A DNA stretch of 64,000 bases from Anthoceros angustus (Eukaryota > Streptophyta > Anthocerotopsida > Anthocerotales > Anthocerotaceae), in NCBI GenBank assembly GCA_010909165.1, contig MU008159.1, positions 2,232,001-2,296,000 on the forward strand, written 5' to 3'. The position numbers were made by a program, and so were the translations under genes. This document shows, piece after piece, positions 1 through 12,300 of the stretch (position 1 is its first letter; every line of letters starts with the position of its first letter). The notes beneath the pieces are model-generated. The model had not been told where the DNA came from and did not search any database. It saw only the letters and a program-made list of their open reading frames with translations.

Positions 1-265
1 CGCCGGACGTCCGCGCAGTTTTAGGACTCGCCAATGTGCCGAACGTCCGCATTGTTCCAATTCCTTCTATGTTTTTCACTCTAACAATGGAGATCCGGGT
101 TGTGTACTCACATGCACCGACGCCACTACTTTTAGAGTCGTAGTTTGGTCCTCTCGAGATGGCCATGATCGCTTTGCTTAATGTTCTTCACAATTGCGCC
201 GGACGTCCGCTAGCTTGCTTTTCGCTTGAAATTGCTACTTTTAGTGTTGCGCCGGACGTCCGCGC
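1..265. repeat. CCGGACGTCCG palindrome cluster (left end)
   Basis: The palindromic core GGACGTCC inside CGCCGGACGTCCGC occurs at about 6, 202 and 254, with a diverged copy (CGAACGTCCG) near 44. The same core forms dense arrays at 55473-56108 and 62255-62726, so this is probably the edge of another array that extends out of the window. No gene is recognised around it. Confidence 0.7.
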
Positions 266-1281
266 TTTGGCTTGGTCGGACTAATTTTGTTTGGTTTTGC
301 CCACTGCTCACCCCGCTAGGAAGTACTATGAAAGAGGTGTTTAGGATTCCTAGCACCGTTAAAATCCTTGAAATCCCTTCCTTGTGAAGGTGAAATCGAA
401 CCTTCTTCGGCTTCAACCTCATAGCGTAAGTATTCACGAGAAAATAACATGGTCAATGTCTTTCAGTACATGTCTAAAGAGTGGTTTTGCTAAAGATGAT
501 GCATTTTGGCCCGTTTTCGGGGGTCATGTTTTGGTCTTTAGGGACCCAAACCCCTTTAATGGAGAATAACCCCTATGGTGAGAGACGCTGTTTGTTTCTT
601 TTGACTGATCAGGGCCTCAGTGGGAAACGTCGTGCCACGCAAAAGCCAACGAACACCGGAAAATTTTCGACTGATTGGCTAGTGTGAATCCACCCTAAAT
701 TTGTGATATTGTTCAAAGTGTTACAAAATTTAGGCTTGTATGCCATATTTCTCTTCAATGCCAAAAGTTATTACACTATATGGGTAGCCTGTTTCTAAGT
801 GACCCAACAGATATAACATTGTCGTGCCTCAAAAGCATACCAGAATTGATATGCTTGTCTAGTGTGCATTTACGAAGACAAGTTACATCAGCATAGGAGC
901 CAAAGTAACCTTCATTGAACAAAAAATATGAACTTATTAGAGGTATACACAGGTATACAGAGGACCTAGTCATGTTGAAAACCTAAAGATGTTGAGATGT
1001 ATAAAATTCTTCTTCTTCTGCTACAATCTAAATTGTTCTCGAGAAGAGCTCCACATATATAGCCTTGAGTGCCGCCATCTCCCGCTGGTGTGTGCTTCTG
1101 AACTCGATAATAGTTTTCCACATGCGCTTGAATATAAAGCATGAAAAGTTCTTGGCCTTTGGGAATAATAATTATTTCCTTGGCCTTTGACCTAGCCTTT
1201 CCCTATCGTGCTTTTATAAACAGCCTACTTATCTACTCATGCCAGTAATTCTTACATGCAACATAAGTGCAGACCGCGTTG
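266..1281. other. AT-rich intergenic stretch, nothing recognised
   Basis: Only short open frames are present, none with recognisable domains. The base composition resembles non-coding DNA upstream of the LTR that follows. Confidence 0.5.
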
Positions 1282-1478
1282 GTTAAGGTCGACTAGACCA
1301 AACCCAATGTGGATTAGTCAAACTAGACACAGCTAGTTGGTAGTTAGTTAACTAGCAGGCTAGTGAAAGGACACACCCCCTCGTAACCATCCTTTATAAG
1401 CCCACCTATGAACTAAACATATTCATTGTTAATAAAGCATCTACTTGATGCAAGACGCCCGCATATGCATCTCTAACT
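1282..1478 (+). mobile_element. Copia-type LTR (3' part of a 5' LTR)
   Basis: This roughly 195-bp segment is about 93% identical by eye to 28371-28569. It contains a TATA-like TTTATAAG near 1391, a stretch with AATAAAG near 1430, and ends in ATGCATCTCTAACT. It is followed immediately by a TGGTATCGAGCC tract that resembles a copia primer-binding site, which makes this copy a 5' LTR on the plus strand. The left edge of the LTR is not resolved, because homology to the other copy fades before 1282. Confidence 0.65.
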
Positions 1479-1490
1479 TGGTATCGAGCC
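1479..1490 (+). other. Primer-binding-like site after the LTR
   Basis: TGGTATCGAGCC sits directly after the LTR end. Plant copia elements use TGGTATCAGAGC(C), complementary to the 3' end of initiator tRNA-Met, and this copy differs by one missing base. That is a small lesion typical of an old copy. Confidence 0.6.
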
Positions 1491-2566
1491 ATGTGATATT
1501 TCAATGGCTTTGTTGCTAATTTTCTTCCCTAATCAACTTAGGAAGATAAGCTAGCAACCTCATACCCAATTTTAGTTGATGAAAATGCATTTTGATATGC
1601 ATTTCCGATAGTAGACTATCATCTGCATCATAGGCAGGATCCGCTAGTTTTACAGTCATGTAGAAACTCATGTTGCCCATCATACCATTGCTAAGTGAAA
1701 ACAATTAGCTTAGAACGTTCTAAGTAAAATATTAATCATAGCTACTTTATTGATTGTTTTCATTAGTCCAATTTTTAACAAACCAAACCAATTTTTCTAA
1801 ATTGATTGGTTATGGGTTCTAGACACCCTTCTAGTTCTTGTGATACTATAAGGCCTAGTCCTTGGGACTCTTATAAGTTAATTTTGCTTAAGAATAGCAT
1901 CATTGTTGCTTACATTCTTCTAAGCAATCAGCCTACTTTTGTTTTTGCTTTTAGCCTCTTAATCTTCAAGCACAAGAACTATGGGTCGAAACAACAACAC
2001 AACCATGCTGAGGCAAGGAGGAAGCACGATCAGCAGCTCACGCTCCCAAATCGCAATCGCCGAGGTTTTGGATTATCATCCGCCAAGTGTCTACATCATC
2101 TTGGATCTTCCTTAGCGGATGTGCTTACGATTCTGCAAGAGCGTGATTGGAGACCTACATACTCTGATCACCTCGATCCGTAGCGATCCATGAACTCAAT
2201 TTCAAATTTAACATCAATCAATTTTCAGCAAGGAGGCCGTCAACCATGGTCCAATTCTAGCGATTTGCTCTCGATGTTGTGGAGACTTGTCAACCAGCGA
2301 CTACAACGGCGCCTCCTCGCCTCTCAATCTGCCACAAAATTGCAGCCATTCGTGGATTCTGAGACCCAGATTCTGACTTTCGCATTGCGGGATTTGAGGG
2401 GACAATCGTGGCGCGAGTTCGGCAGAGGGACGCCATCCTGTGGCGCCAGATCCCCACGCCCGAGATCCCGGGCGCTACGACAGCCGACCGACCGATCCGG
2501 CGCCCACGCGCTTCCTCCCACGGCGCGCCGCACCGGTTTGGCGGTTGCCCGGCACTGCCGCCCTGT
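1491..2566 (+). other. Probable element interior, no domain recognised
   Basis: An open frame of 125 codons (1806-2183) and one of 128 codons (2190-2576) run on the plus strand just after the primer-binding-like site. Neither shows a gag, zinc-knuckle or polymerase motif. From about 2400 the sequence becomes GC-rich. It could be untranslated leader plus a later insertion. Confidence 0.3.
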
Positions 2567-2592
2567 GCCAACTTAAAATATTTTAAGTTGGC
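2567..2592. repeat. Perfect 26-bp palindrome
   Basis: GCCAACTTAAAAT is followed at once by its exact reverse complement, giving a palindrome with no loop. It lies 30 bp before a second hairpin (2623-2656). Paired hairpins like this can mark the end of a foldback or MITE-like insertion, but I see no flanking target-site duplication. Confidence 0.8.
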
Positions 2593-2622
2593 CCCGGTAT
2601 GAAACGCCGGGCCTGTATGAAA

Positions 2623-2656
2623 CGGTGCCCCTAAAATAATTAATTTTAGGGCACCG
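2623..2656. repeat. 34-bp hairpin with one bulged base
   Basis: The left arm CGGTGCCCCTAAAAT pairs with a right arm ending ATTTTAGGGCACCG; one extra C in the left arm forms a bulge. The phrase TGTATGAAACGG(C) also recurs in the 30 bp between this hairpin and the preceding palindrome. Confidence 0.75.
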
Positions 2657-2659
2657 TGA

Positions 2660-3296
2660 ACGTGTGCCGTTAGACTCAACGGTGCACCTTTTCCTCACTA
2701 GTTCCTCACTCACCGGACGCACTGCTCGCTCGACAAAGGATCCCCACGGCCTCTCCAAGCTCAATTTCTCGGCCACGCTGCAGTTCAAGCACTTTGCTTT
2801 ATGAAGTAACACCTGCAAGCTAACCTCGTGTGCCGAGCCTCCGCCTTCCCACCACAATTGCTTTCCTGATCCGCCGACCCACTTGCTTTTGCTACTGCCA
2901 CCACCACACAGTCTTTGTGTCTTTTTGCGTGCTCTCCGTGGACATCCGAGATGCAGAGGTCTGAGAATCAAGAATGACTACAAGACAAAGTACAACGAGC
3001 AAAATTAAGAGACAGAGCAACGTATCAACAAAGATCAAGCTCTCGCATTCAATCACACAAATCAACACCAATTTGGTTTCTGTTGCTGAAACCAAACGCC
3101 GAATCGAATCCACTTTTGATTCTGTGAATCACATTAACACTGAACTTGATTTTGGGCCATCTGAGCCCGTGTTGTGAGTGTGGTGCGGTTATTGTGAGCA
3201 GTACATCTCTATTTACATTTATAAAGGGTTATTGATGCAATTCTTGGTTTTGCCATAACACAAAGTCACTTTCTCAATAATCACAAGTTTTCAAGA
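2660..3296 (+). other. Leader upstream of copia gag
   Basis: The region holds a TTTATAAAGG box near 3220 about 75 bp before the gag start codon, suggesting the promoter or end of an LTR for the element at 3297-9360. No primer-binding site is visible, and no second LTR for this element was found in the window. Confidence 0.35.
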
Positions 3297-4232
3297 TGGC
3301 TACCTCCACCCACACCACTAACACCGCACCTTCTCCTCCGCCCAATCATTAATGTTATGAATGTGAGTACGGATTTTAAGGAGAAAGACCGCTTTGACGG
3401 CACCAAGTTTGAAGTTTGGTCTAAGCGGATGAAGACCGCTCTAAATACTGAGATCTTCTTGCCATCGTTGATGGCTCTCCCGAAACCACCGGACCTTCAC
3501 CCGCCTCGACTCATGGACAAGGCAAGAGACAAGGCTATGCACATGCTTATTTCTGGCCTGGACGAAGTCACTCTCCATCACACCGATGGTGCCCTCACCG
3601 CCAGGCTTGGAGGCGATCACGGATATTTACCAATCCACCAACGTAATGACATTGGTCACGGTTCGCAATGAATTTTATTCTTTAAGAATGCAGCCTGAGT
3701 TGTTGTTACTCATGTGAGCAAGTTTCGTATCTGCGTGCTCAACTTGTTAGGGGACTCCATTAACAGAGTTCAAAGTCAGCGCATTAGCCAGCCTCCCAAA
3801 TTTCAATCTTTGTCTCTTCACGAATGGCACAGACGTGAAGCTCATCAAGTGCGTGCTAATAAGACACCTTCAATTTCTATCTCCGAGATAGCTGGTGCTC
3901 TTTACAAGAAGAGGCTTCTAGGTTCAATGCCGCACCTCAAACATGGTGGTGATAGGGTGATGTTTGTCACCAAAGGTAGACAACAATTCAACAAGCGGAA
4001 CCCAAATGCCACGCCGCCTCCACTCGGTACCACCTCCGGGCCTTCTCCATCCAATTCTTCCTCAACTCCTGACGAAGGGGACATGTAATTGGTGCAAAGC
4101 CCAAGGACACCGGGAGCAGGAATGTCAGAAGAAGAAGGCTGGTGAGCCCAAGCGGGACACCAAAACCGCTAACACAGAGGTTGTTACTAAAGCAAGGCAT
4201 TGCTTTAACAGTTTGTTTGGTTGCATATGAGT
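3297..4232 (+). pseudogene. Copia gag, frameshifted
   Basis: An ATG at 3297 opens a short Thr/Pro-rich start that stops after 18 codons. The next frame (from 3357) reads KEKDRFDGTKFEVWSKRM, which is the conserved beginning of copia gag proteins of the UBN2/retrotran_gag type. A later frame ends in a CCHC zinc knuckle, CNWCKAQGHREQEC (about 4087-4128), with the spacing C-x2-C-x4-H-x4-C. Gag packages the RNA in virus-like particles. The frame changes at least three times, so no functional Gag can be made. Integrase and reverse transcriptase remains of the same strand follow downstream. Confidence 0.8.
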
Positions 4233-5099
4233 ATAAATCTTCTTGACTGCCGATCATAGCCTCTCACCACAACACGATAATTTTTAAGGGGGAAGGGGGA
4301 ACCCCTTCTTCGCCACAAAGACCCCTTGTCACGAAGAACACCTTACCTAGAACATATGTGCCCTACTTTGATAATGCACACACCCTTTCTGAGGTCATAC
4401 CAGTGATAAAAGACGCACTTTCAAGTGAACACCCTAGAACTGGAGCACGAGGGTGCGGGCCCGTCTCGCTTTTGTAGAATGTTTAGAGGGCTGCCATTTT
4501 TATATGTTTATTACAACAAAAACTTTTACTTTGAAGTGGTGGAACACAATGAAAACAATCCTGCATTAGAGGGAGTCTCATTTTAATCGTCGAAGAACAT
4601 TGCAACAAACATCGCTAAAGGAGGGAGTGGTCATCGGCATCGATATAGTCATTGAAGAGTGCGGCTGGCGACTCATCCATGCCTTGCATCGAATCGAGTC
4701 AAGAACCACCGCCATATTCGGATGCGGTCCATATCGTCCGCCTCAAAGTTATCGCTCTCTCCATTGCTTGCTCGCCTTCAATAGTATCATTCCCCGGCCC
4801 ACCATCCGACGGTGTGGATCCACACAAAGATCTAGGGTTTGTTGACCCTCATCCAAAAGGTCGCCAGTCTTCAACCTTCCGCACTCAATGCAACCACTTG
4901 GGCTTTAAGGCAATGCCCCTTAAATGAACAAAGTTAGTTGCCCATGCGCCCATGCAAGCATCCTTAAAATCAACAAAGTTGAGTTATTAAAAGATATGGG
5001 TTTTGAACCCAAACCTATTCATTACTAAACCTTTTTCCCAAACACTAGACCAACAATCCCAAGTTACAAACCATTGAGCCACTACATATTATTTTAAAG
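4233..5099. other. Broken copia interior, no motif recognised
   Basis: The stretch lies between the gag zinc knuckle and the GC-rich block. Short plus-strand frames exist (4600-4927) but no protease motif could be placed here. A segment at 4920-5100 is AT-rich and looks non-coding. Confidence 0.4.
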
Positions 5100-5880
5100 A
5101 CTATGAGGAGGGCACGGCCACGCCCATGGGCAAGGCAGGCGTGTTGGGGGGCGCTGGCCGGCCGCGCCCCAAGGGGTAGGGCGTGGTTGGGGAGGGCGGG
5201 GCCGCGCCCAAGTGGGGTGTTAGGGGAGGCGCCGCCGGCGCCCATGGGCGGTGGTGTGTGTTAGGGGAGGCGGCCACGCCCATGGGCAAGGGGTGGCAGG
5301 TTAGGGCCGGCCGGGCGCCCATGGTGGTGTGTTAGAGGGCGCCGGCCGGGCGCCCATGAGCAGTGGCATGGGGGAGGCACGCCGGCGCCCTAGCTCCACC
5401 CGCCCGCACCGACGGTGGCAGGAGGCGCCGGCCGCCGCCCGACACCTGTAGGCCCACCGATGGTGAGGGAGGCGCGCCGCCGGCGCCCCACGCTGCCAAC
5501 CACCCGTGGGTAAACGGGTGGTGCGCAGCGAGGGCGCCGGCCGCGCGCCCTCCACGCCGCCACGCCGGTGGGCACGATGGTGGAGGAGGGCGCCGCCGGC
5601 CGGGCGCCTCACCGCCCACCCATCGCATACGGCCGGTGGGTGGGGAGGGCGGGCGCCGCCGCCGCGCCATCCCTCCGCGCACACCACCGTAAAACCCCGA
5701 CGGGTGGTGCGCGGATGAGGGCGCCGGCCGCCGCGCCCTCCACGCCACCAGAGCACGGCTGGTGGTGCGCAGGAGGCGCCGCCGGCCGCCTCCCCTCCCG
5801 CACCACCTTATGCCCGACGGGTGGAGCGCGAACAGGCGCCGCCGCCGCGCCTCCGCTGCCCATTGTGGCCTCCCTTCCAC
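5100..5880. repeat. GC-rich tandem repeat block inside a copia element
   Basis: Variants of GGCGCCGGCCGGGCGCCCAT and GGTGGTGTGTTAGGGGAGGC recur throughout on a period of roughly 50-70 bp. All long open frames on both strands here encode low-complexity Ala/Arg/Pro/Gly and are by-products of composition. The block separates the gag and integrase parts of the copia remains, so it is probably a later insertion or local expansion. Confidence 0.8.
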
Positions 5881-6590
5881 GCACTTCGTGACGTGGCACT
5901 TCCATCGAAAATGAGGGCTAACCTTAGAAGCAACCTTGGAATGAAGGCTAACCTTAGAAGCAAATGCCGTCAAATCGAGCCAAGATTTGGTCGGTCGAGT
6001 GTAGAGGGTACCTCCTAAACATCTCAGATGTGGACAAAAAGCGATAAGGATAAGCTCATGAGGCGGCTTAATACAACCTGCGAGTCAAAGTGCCGCTGAA
6101 GATAATGATGACAATGGAGGAGAAGCTGGACCAAGTGATGACGAAGGATTGAACTCTGGGGATGAGTGAAACTGAAATCTCGTTTTTTCCCGGGGTCCCA
6201 GAGTTAATGTTGTAAGTCTGGTTGCTGATGTTACTGTGTTAGGGAAATACCCTGTCCGTGGCTTTTGTGGTGTCATAACAAAACCACATTTTCCTCCCAA
6301 AACTGAGTTTACAGTCGTCCCTTCCCGGCAGGAACGGCCTTCCTCACCGTTCCTACTTTGCATTATTCCCCTAGGTTCGAGTTTGCGACCACCATTCGAC
6401 ACAAACATTGCTGGATGGAAAGTAGTAACTTTACGGTGACACCTTTTTTCGAGTTTTCAATGCCTTCAAAACTGCTTTTAGGGCCCATCAAAACCCCTTC
6501 GAGATTATTTGCGAAACCGAGATTATTCACCCCTTCAAAATTATCTTGTTCACATATGCAACCACAAACACATGTTTACTTACATATTCG
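5881..6590. other. Copia interior before the protease/integrase part
   Basis: The segment has a short direct repeat (AAGGCTAACCTTAGAAGCAA near 5908-5962) and several short frames. No convincing domain was found. It returns to the base composition of the copia remains, so the GC-rich block ends near 5880. Confidence 0.4.
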
Positions 6591-7740
6591 GATTGATGTT
6601 CTTCATCGCTTTGTTCTCCTTAGCGATGACTCGCCTCTCAATAGCGGCAATCGCTCGACTTCGAATTGGAAGATGGTTCTTCCTTCTACTCACGATGTGT
6701 CGCATGTCCCCGATGGCCAAGAATTTAATTTCCGTCACTTGGTTAAGGATGGCATCTATAGGTCGGGCTTGGCCGTGATTGTCTACTCACTCGGTCTATT
6801 CATCCGGGCCGCAGTTATTGCTCGAGGCCATCCTCGCCATGATTTATATGTCTTCAAGAAGCCCATGTTGGCGCTGGCTGGCTCCACCGGGCCGCCGCCT
6901 GCCGCCATCGATGGGGAGCTCACGCCATGGTGATGCTCTCTGCACTCTAGGCTTGGCCACATTAATCATTCCAAGCTCTTAGAGATGTCTAAGCAAGATT
7001 TGTTTAGGATAGGCGCCTACTTTTACAAAGACGCCACTGCTGTGAATCTTGTATTTATGCTAAGCAACGCAGCTTCGATCCCGATCTTCCGCACGTCGGC
7101 TACTCATTCCTTGGAGCTTGTCCACATTGATCTTTGTGGGCCACTGCTCCTTCACTTGGCGGGCTAATCATTTTATGATGTGGATGACTTCAAATATATA
7201 CTTTGCTTACCCGCTGCTTGAAGAGTGACTCTTCTGTATTTTCTCCTTTGTTACTATGGCCGAGCTGCAAACCGGTTGTAAGTCATGCATTAGATCCGAC
7301 AATGCCGGGAACTTAACAATCACCGCTCAAGGACTTTTGTCAAGAGAGGGGATCCTTCAATTTACTTGCCCTATACCTCCCAAAGAAATGGAGTTGGAAA
7401 AGCCAATGGTGATCTTTTACCATGGCGCGAGCTATGCTCAATCCCAATTGCCTAAGTCCTTCCGGGGTCAAGCCAACACACGCTTATATCGTAAATGTGG
7501 TGCTTCCAAGTCCGCGCCACCGGACTCCTTATGAGTGCCGCATGGGAGTAAACCCTTATCTCTCATCTTCAGATCTTTGGATGCCCCGCCTATGCCCATA
7601 TCCTTCTCGCCTCGAGACAAGCCTCACCGTGCTCGAAGTTGGTATTTGTGGGCTATGGCGAGGATCGCAAGGCATACAAGTGGACTTGAATACCCACTCC
7701 GACGTATGCACGACTGCCACCTTTGATGAGTCCGGCTAGC
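6590..7740 (+). pseudogene. Copia protease end, GAG-pre-integrase and integrase
   Basis: Motifs appear in the order expected for copia pol but in different frames. HVPDMAKNLISV-like sequence near 6700-6745 is the end of the protease region. HSRLGHINHSKLLEMS (about 6938-6990) is the GAG-pre-integrase zinc-binding segment. ATHSLELVHIDLCGP (about 7097-7145) opens the integrase core. ELQTGCKSCIRSDNAG (about 7262-7305) carries the second catalytic Asp region, and a TPYECRMG segment near 7530 matches the integrase C-terminal part. Integrase inserts the cDNA copy. Several frameshifts and a stop after the first core segment show that it is dead. Confidence 0.8.
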
Positions 7741-8129
7741 ACATCTTGACCGCTTCTTGGCTCCCGGTCCCGCCGATGTGCTTCTACCTCCGGCCTCGTA
7801 GAGCCTCGATGGCGGTGACATTCACTTTGAGTTACATACTCAACCCTTCACTTTTCCCGACCTGTGTGTTCCTGCTTCGGTTCTGCTCCTCACCGCGCTT
7901 CACCTCGCGGTCCTATTCCCATAGTTCCCGAGAGGGGAAGATGAACAAGAGGTTGCCCATGGATGAACCATTGGAAATTGAGGATGACCTTTGGTGTTCT
8001 TGAGACTCAAGCATCGAGACACAGATCTCCACATTCCCCACCAAGCTCGACTGCCCCGAGCGTAGGTATCCCTTGCCCGACAACCACGCCACCTATGGAA
8101 TGAAATACCCTTTGACTTGAGTTCAATCA

Positions 8130-9360
8130 AGCGCCTATACTACCACTCAAGGTCACTTTGATGCTTTTAGTGTCGCTTTCGAGGGAGATCCTCTCACTGC
8201 AAGAGGCATACTCACGACCGATGCGCTAAGTGGAAGTTTGCCGTTGATGATGAATATAATTCACTTATTAAAACAACACATGGATTCTCAATCGCCCAAG
8301 GGCGACAATTAAATGCAAGTGGGTTCTCAAAACTAAGTTCCGGAGGTTGAGCCTCGATCCGCCACAAGGCGAGATTGGTGGCTAAGGGGTATAGTCGAAA
8401 AGAGGGAGTGGATTACCAAGGCGACAAAGTTTACTCACCGTCAAAGCCGCTCAGAAGAATGCTTCTAGCTTTATGTGCCGAGCTTAACTTGGAAATTTAT
8501 CACTTGACGTCAGACGGCCTTTCTTTATGGTCACCTTAAAGAGGAGATCTACATGGATCAACCAGAGGATTATGAAGATAAGAAATTCCTCACAAGGTGT
8601 GTAAACTCTCCAATATATGGACTTAAGCAAAGCCCACGCTTATGGTACGAGAGAATGGATTCTTATCTCAAGAAGTTGGGGTTCCCAAAGTGAAGCGACA
8701 TACTAACATCTATGTACTTCGTCAGATAGCTCACTTGTACTTGTTGCCCTATATGTCGATGACTTAGTTATTCCAGCAATAATGTTGAAGGTCAACAAGA
8801 TAAAACCGATTTGAGCAAAGAATTCGAGATGAAGGATCTCGCAAAGTTAAATATATTCTTGGAATGCATGTACATAGAGATAGCCGGAGCTATTTATCTT
8901 CATCAAGGACGATATGTGGGTATGCTAAAACGCTTCAACTTGGAGAACGTGACGAGCCACGCCACACCAAAGCCGCAAGCTTTCATCGCTTCCCCGCCTC
9001 GCGAAGAGGACAAGAAGGAGATGGAGATGTGCTCACCGCATGGGAGTTGGAACTCTCATGTTCTTGAGTAATCGACAAGACCGACATCTCAAACACCGTG
9101 AATGTTGTTGCTCGCCTCGAGAATCCAGGAGGGATCACTTGCTCTCAAACGCATCATGCAGACTCAAGGGTACTCAAAATTATGGCCTATGCTACAAACC
9201 TAGCGGAAAGAAGCGCCCGCTTACATGTTATGTGGATGCAGATTGGCCGACTGGCTTGAGCCAGCTATGTATGACTTTTCGGCCCGGCCAAGACAATCCC
9301 GTGTCGTTGTAGTAAGGAGTCCGCTCCCAAGAGAATGATAAGTCGCTTGCTGCTGCTTTG
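8130..9360 (+). pseudogene. Copia reverse transcriptase and RNase H, frameshifted
   Basis: The segment reads LVAKGYSRKEGVDY (about 8368-8410), then a GHLKEEIYMDQPEDY-like piece (about 8530-8570) and IYGLKQSPRLWYERM (about 8612-8655). These are signature segments of copia reverse transcriptase. The YVDD active site survives as YVDDL in CCCTATATGTCGATGACTTAG near 8750. A LSKEFEMKDLAKLNIFLE segment (8811 on) follows, then CYVDADWPTG (about 9228), the beginning of RNase H. Stops and frame changes separate every block. No polypurine tract or 3' LTR is recognised after 9360. Confidence 0.85.
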
Positions 9361-12300
9361 TTCGATTCTCACCTCACCTCACCTTGTGGCCGTCAAATTT
9401 TAACACACACATTCGCTATTTTGCGCCTAACTACTGTAACGCCCACCGATCAAAGCGTGGCTAAACGCTTAAGGACCCGCTTAAGGCCAGACGACACCTC
9501 GCCACTCGCTTCCTCTAGTCCGCTCCTCCTCACCCCTCACTACACTATCAACCTTGGGAAAACGCGAATGGTTACACAGCCCCGACCTCCTCCGCCGTCG
9601 CTCTCCGCCCGGCTCAGACGCCTCCGGAGTTCCTCCGGCTCACACGCTCCGGCCCGCTCACGCCGCCGCTCGACGAACAAGGGTCCCCGCCTTCCTCGCA
9701 CACCACCACACGCTAGGGTCTACCAAGACCTTGATCGCCTCCGGCCGCCGTGGCTCGCGCTGACTCGTGACTCACGCTAGCAAGAAGACGCACAAGGGTC
9801 CGTAAGAAAACGCGATCAACACCAAGAGAAGATGATTTATTCAGAAAATTCACCTTTATACTATCAAGGTCGGCGCCTTTATTACACCTCTATTCATTGA
9901 AATGAGCTAGGCCTAACCGCCGCCTACTATCCTCCTATTCCTCCTATCGCCACCGCTTGGTGGGGCTGGATGGCCCCGGTTTCTTGGCACCGGCGGCCCA
10001 AAGCCGAGCCCCGACTGATCGCGGCGCACCCTAATCGGATGATCCGCGAGGCGGACCCTTCCTCTTCCCGAGGGTCTCCGTCAGCCGCCACGGCCATGGG
10101 GCCCGACAACGTGGGTCACCACTAAGTCCTCCTCGCCTCCTCTCTTATCTTCTCCGCGCAATGGGCCCTCCAGGCCGGATCACTGGGCCGATTGGTGGCT
10201 CTCCCCACTCCCTAGTCCGACCTCGGACCCCGTGACCCGAGTCCTGACCTCTAGGTCCGGCTCTTCCTCCGGGGTCCGGCCTCCGTGGTCCGCTCGAGTC
10301 CGACCCTGGGTCCCGGACTTGCCTCCGGGGTCCGGCCTCGACCCAACCCTTCCGGAGTCCGACCTGTGGTCCCGGACTGGCCACTAGAGTTTGATCTCTA
10401 AGTCCAGACTCTCTGTGGGGCCTGACTGGATCCGCTCCTCAGTCCGGACAAAGTCCACCTGCTGCCCCGGCTCCGCCTCCTCACGTCGATCACGGCTCAT
10501 CCACCGAGCCCTCCCTTGGTTCCCGAATGCCCGTTGCGCCTTTCCGCAGCCTCCCCAAGATCCTCCTCCTCCTTCCTTCCATGGGTGCCGAGTGCTTACC
10601 TCCGGTGTAGCGACTTCCTCCTCCCGGCCTCCTCCGCCTCCTCGCCTGCCGCCGCCAAACAAATGGGCTCCTAGGGCTCCTGTGGTGCGTCTCCCCGGTC
10701 CGTCCTCCTCGCCTCCTCCTTCCGACCTTCCTCGAAGTCCACCTCCCGCCTAGGGTGGCGCAGGACCTCCAGAGCCTTGAGGAGCTCGCGGTAGTAGCGT
10801 AAGTCGGAATCGACTTGTCAATCGCCTCTTCCACATGAGCCGAGCACCCGCACTCTCCTCCGGGTGCTCCAGGCTCACTGGGCATGTCGCCCCTCACCGC
10901 CGCCTGCGGCCAAGCCACCACCGTAGGCGGGCGGACTCCCTTGATGCCGCCAAGGCGGCCTCCGTCACTCCCTCGCAGCCTTCGCTGCTCGACGCTCTCC
11001 TCCTCCTGTTCCACCCAGCCCGCCATTATGGGCCATGGAGCCGAGCTCCCTCTGCTTTCAGAACCGGACGAGCAGCCGCTTCTCCTCCAAGGCTTTCCTC
11101 CTCCGCTTATCTTTCCCGGAGGTCTCACATTTCTCCAGCGGGCGGTATCCTGCTCCGACTCTCGACTTCCTCCACCTCCCCGCAGTTTCGCGACGAACTC
11201 CTTGCACTGCCGCCTATTCTCCTCCGTCTCAGCGGAGCTGGAGGCTTCTCTCTCGTCAAGTCTTGATTCTCTCGCTGAGAACCCCGCTGCCTCCGATGCG
11301 CTCTTGAGTTGCGCCCAAGGTATCCTTGCCCTCCAGCCTCCCGCCACGCCTTCTACTCCTCCCTGCATGCACTCGAGGTCCCCTGATCTCCCGGTGCTGA
11401 CCTCTAGTGCTCTCACTCCGACTGCTTGCTCCGCCGCCTGGCCTTCAGTTGGCCGCTGCTACCCTGCCGCCTCCTCCACCGGCCTGATCACGCCGATAGT
11501 GATCCTGACCTTGCCAGGGCTTCCGCCTGCGGCCGCTTCACCGAGCCTCGCCGGGTCTGGCCAAGGCTACCGCCGCCCAAAAGTCGCGAGCCCTCTCGCC
11601 TCCCCGCTGGCCTCCTCACAGATCCTCACCGTGCTTGGGCCTCTCAGGCTCGCCCACCGCCACCCACCGAAGAAACTTAGTCCGTCTGCTGAATGCATTT
11701 CGCCTCCCTGCGCTTCCCTCGATGCGGCCGAGCTTCCGCCTCCTCGCCTCCCGGGCCGCCTCCATCCGCCTCTCTTCGGAGGAGCACCATGCGCCTCCTG
11801 TGGCTTCCACCTCCGGGTCTTCCTCCGTCCCAGAGACTCCAGAGCATACCGTCCCATGACGGTAGCTGTGGACCGCCTGTCTTCCACGGCCGCCATTGGG
11901 CGAGGCCCCCAAAAGTCCGCTAGGGGCGGCATCTCTTCCGCCAAGGACCTCCATACCGCACCCGAGCGAGTCCGGCCGGGCTCTCCGACCTCAGTCCCTT
12001 AGGTCTCGAAAAGCCGAGGTCCGAGCCTCACCCTCTTGGCCCTCTTGGCCGCCAATTCCTTATTCGCCTCTTCGTCCCGGGGCCTTGAGGGGTGAGGGGT
12101 TGGGAGCCGACCTCTTGCCTCCTGCCGGAGACAGGACTGCTCGGGTGGGGGCTGCCTGGCCTCGCCTCCGGGCCCTTTCCGCCTTCTTCACCGCCTCTTC
12201 GCCACACTGGCGGTGGGCAAGGGCACGGGCGCCCGTCCGGAGGCGTTGGCGGGTGGCACCGCCTTCCGCTGCCCGACGAGTCCGCCTGGGGCTCATCGGC

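Noticed and set aside
5301-5973. Open frames of 100-213 codons on both strands
   Set aside because: They encode only Ala/Arg/Pro/Gly from a GC-rich tandem repeat, and all frames are open because stop codons are rare at this composition.
10884-12002. A 372-codon plus-strand frame, one of the two longest in the window
   Set aside because: It is Pro/Ser/Leu low complexity in GC-rich repeats, with equally long frames on the other strand and no motif. It is not supported as a gene.
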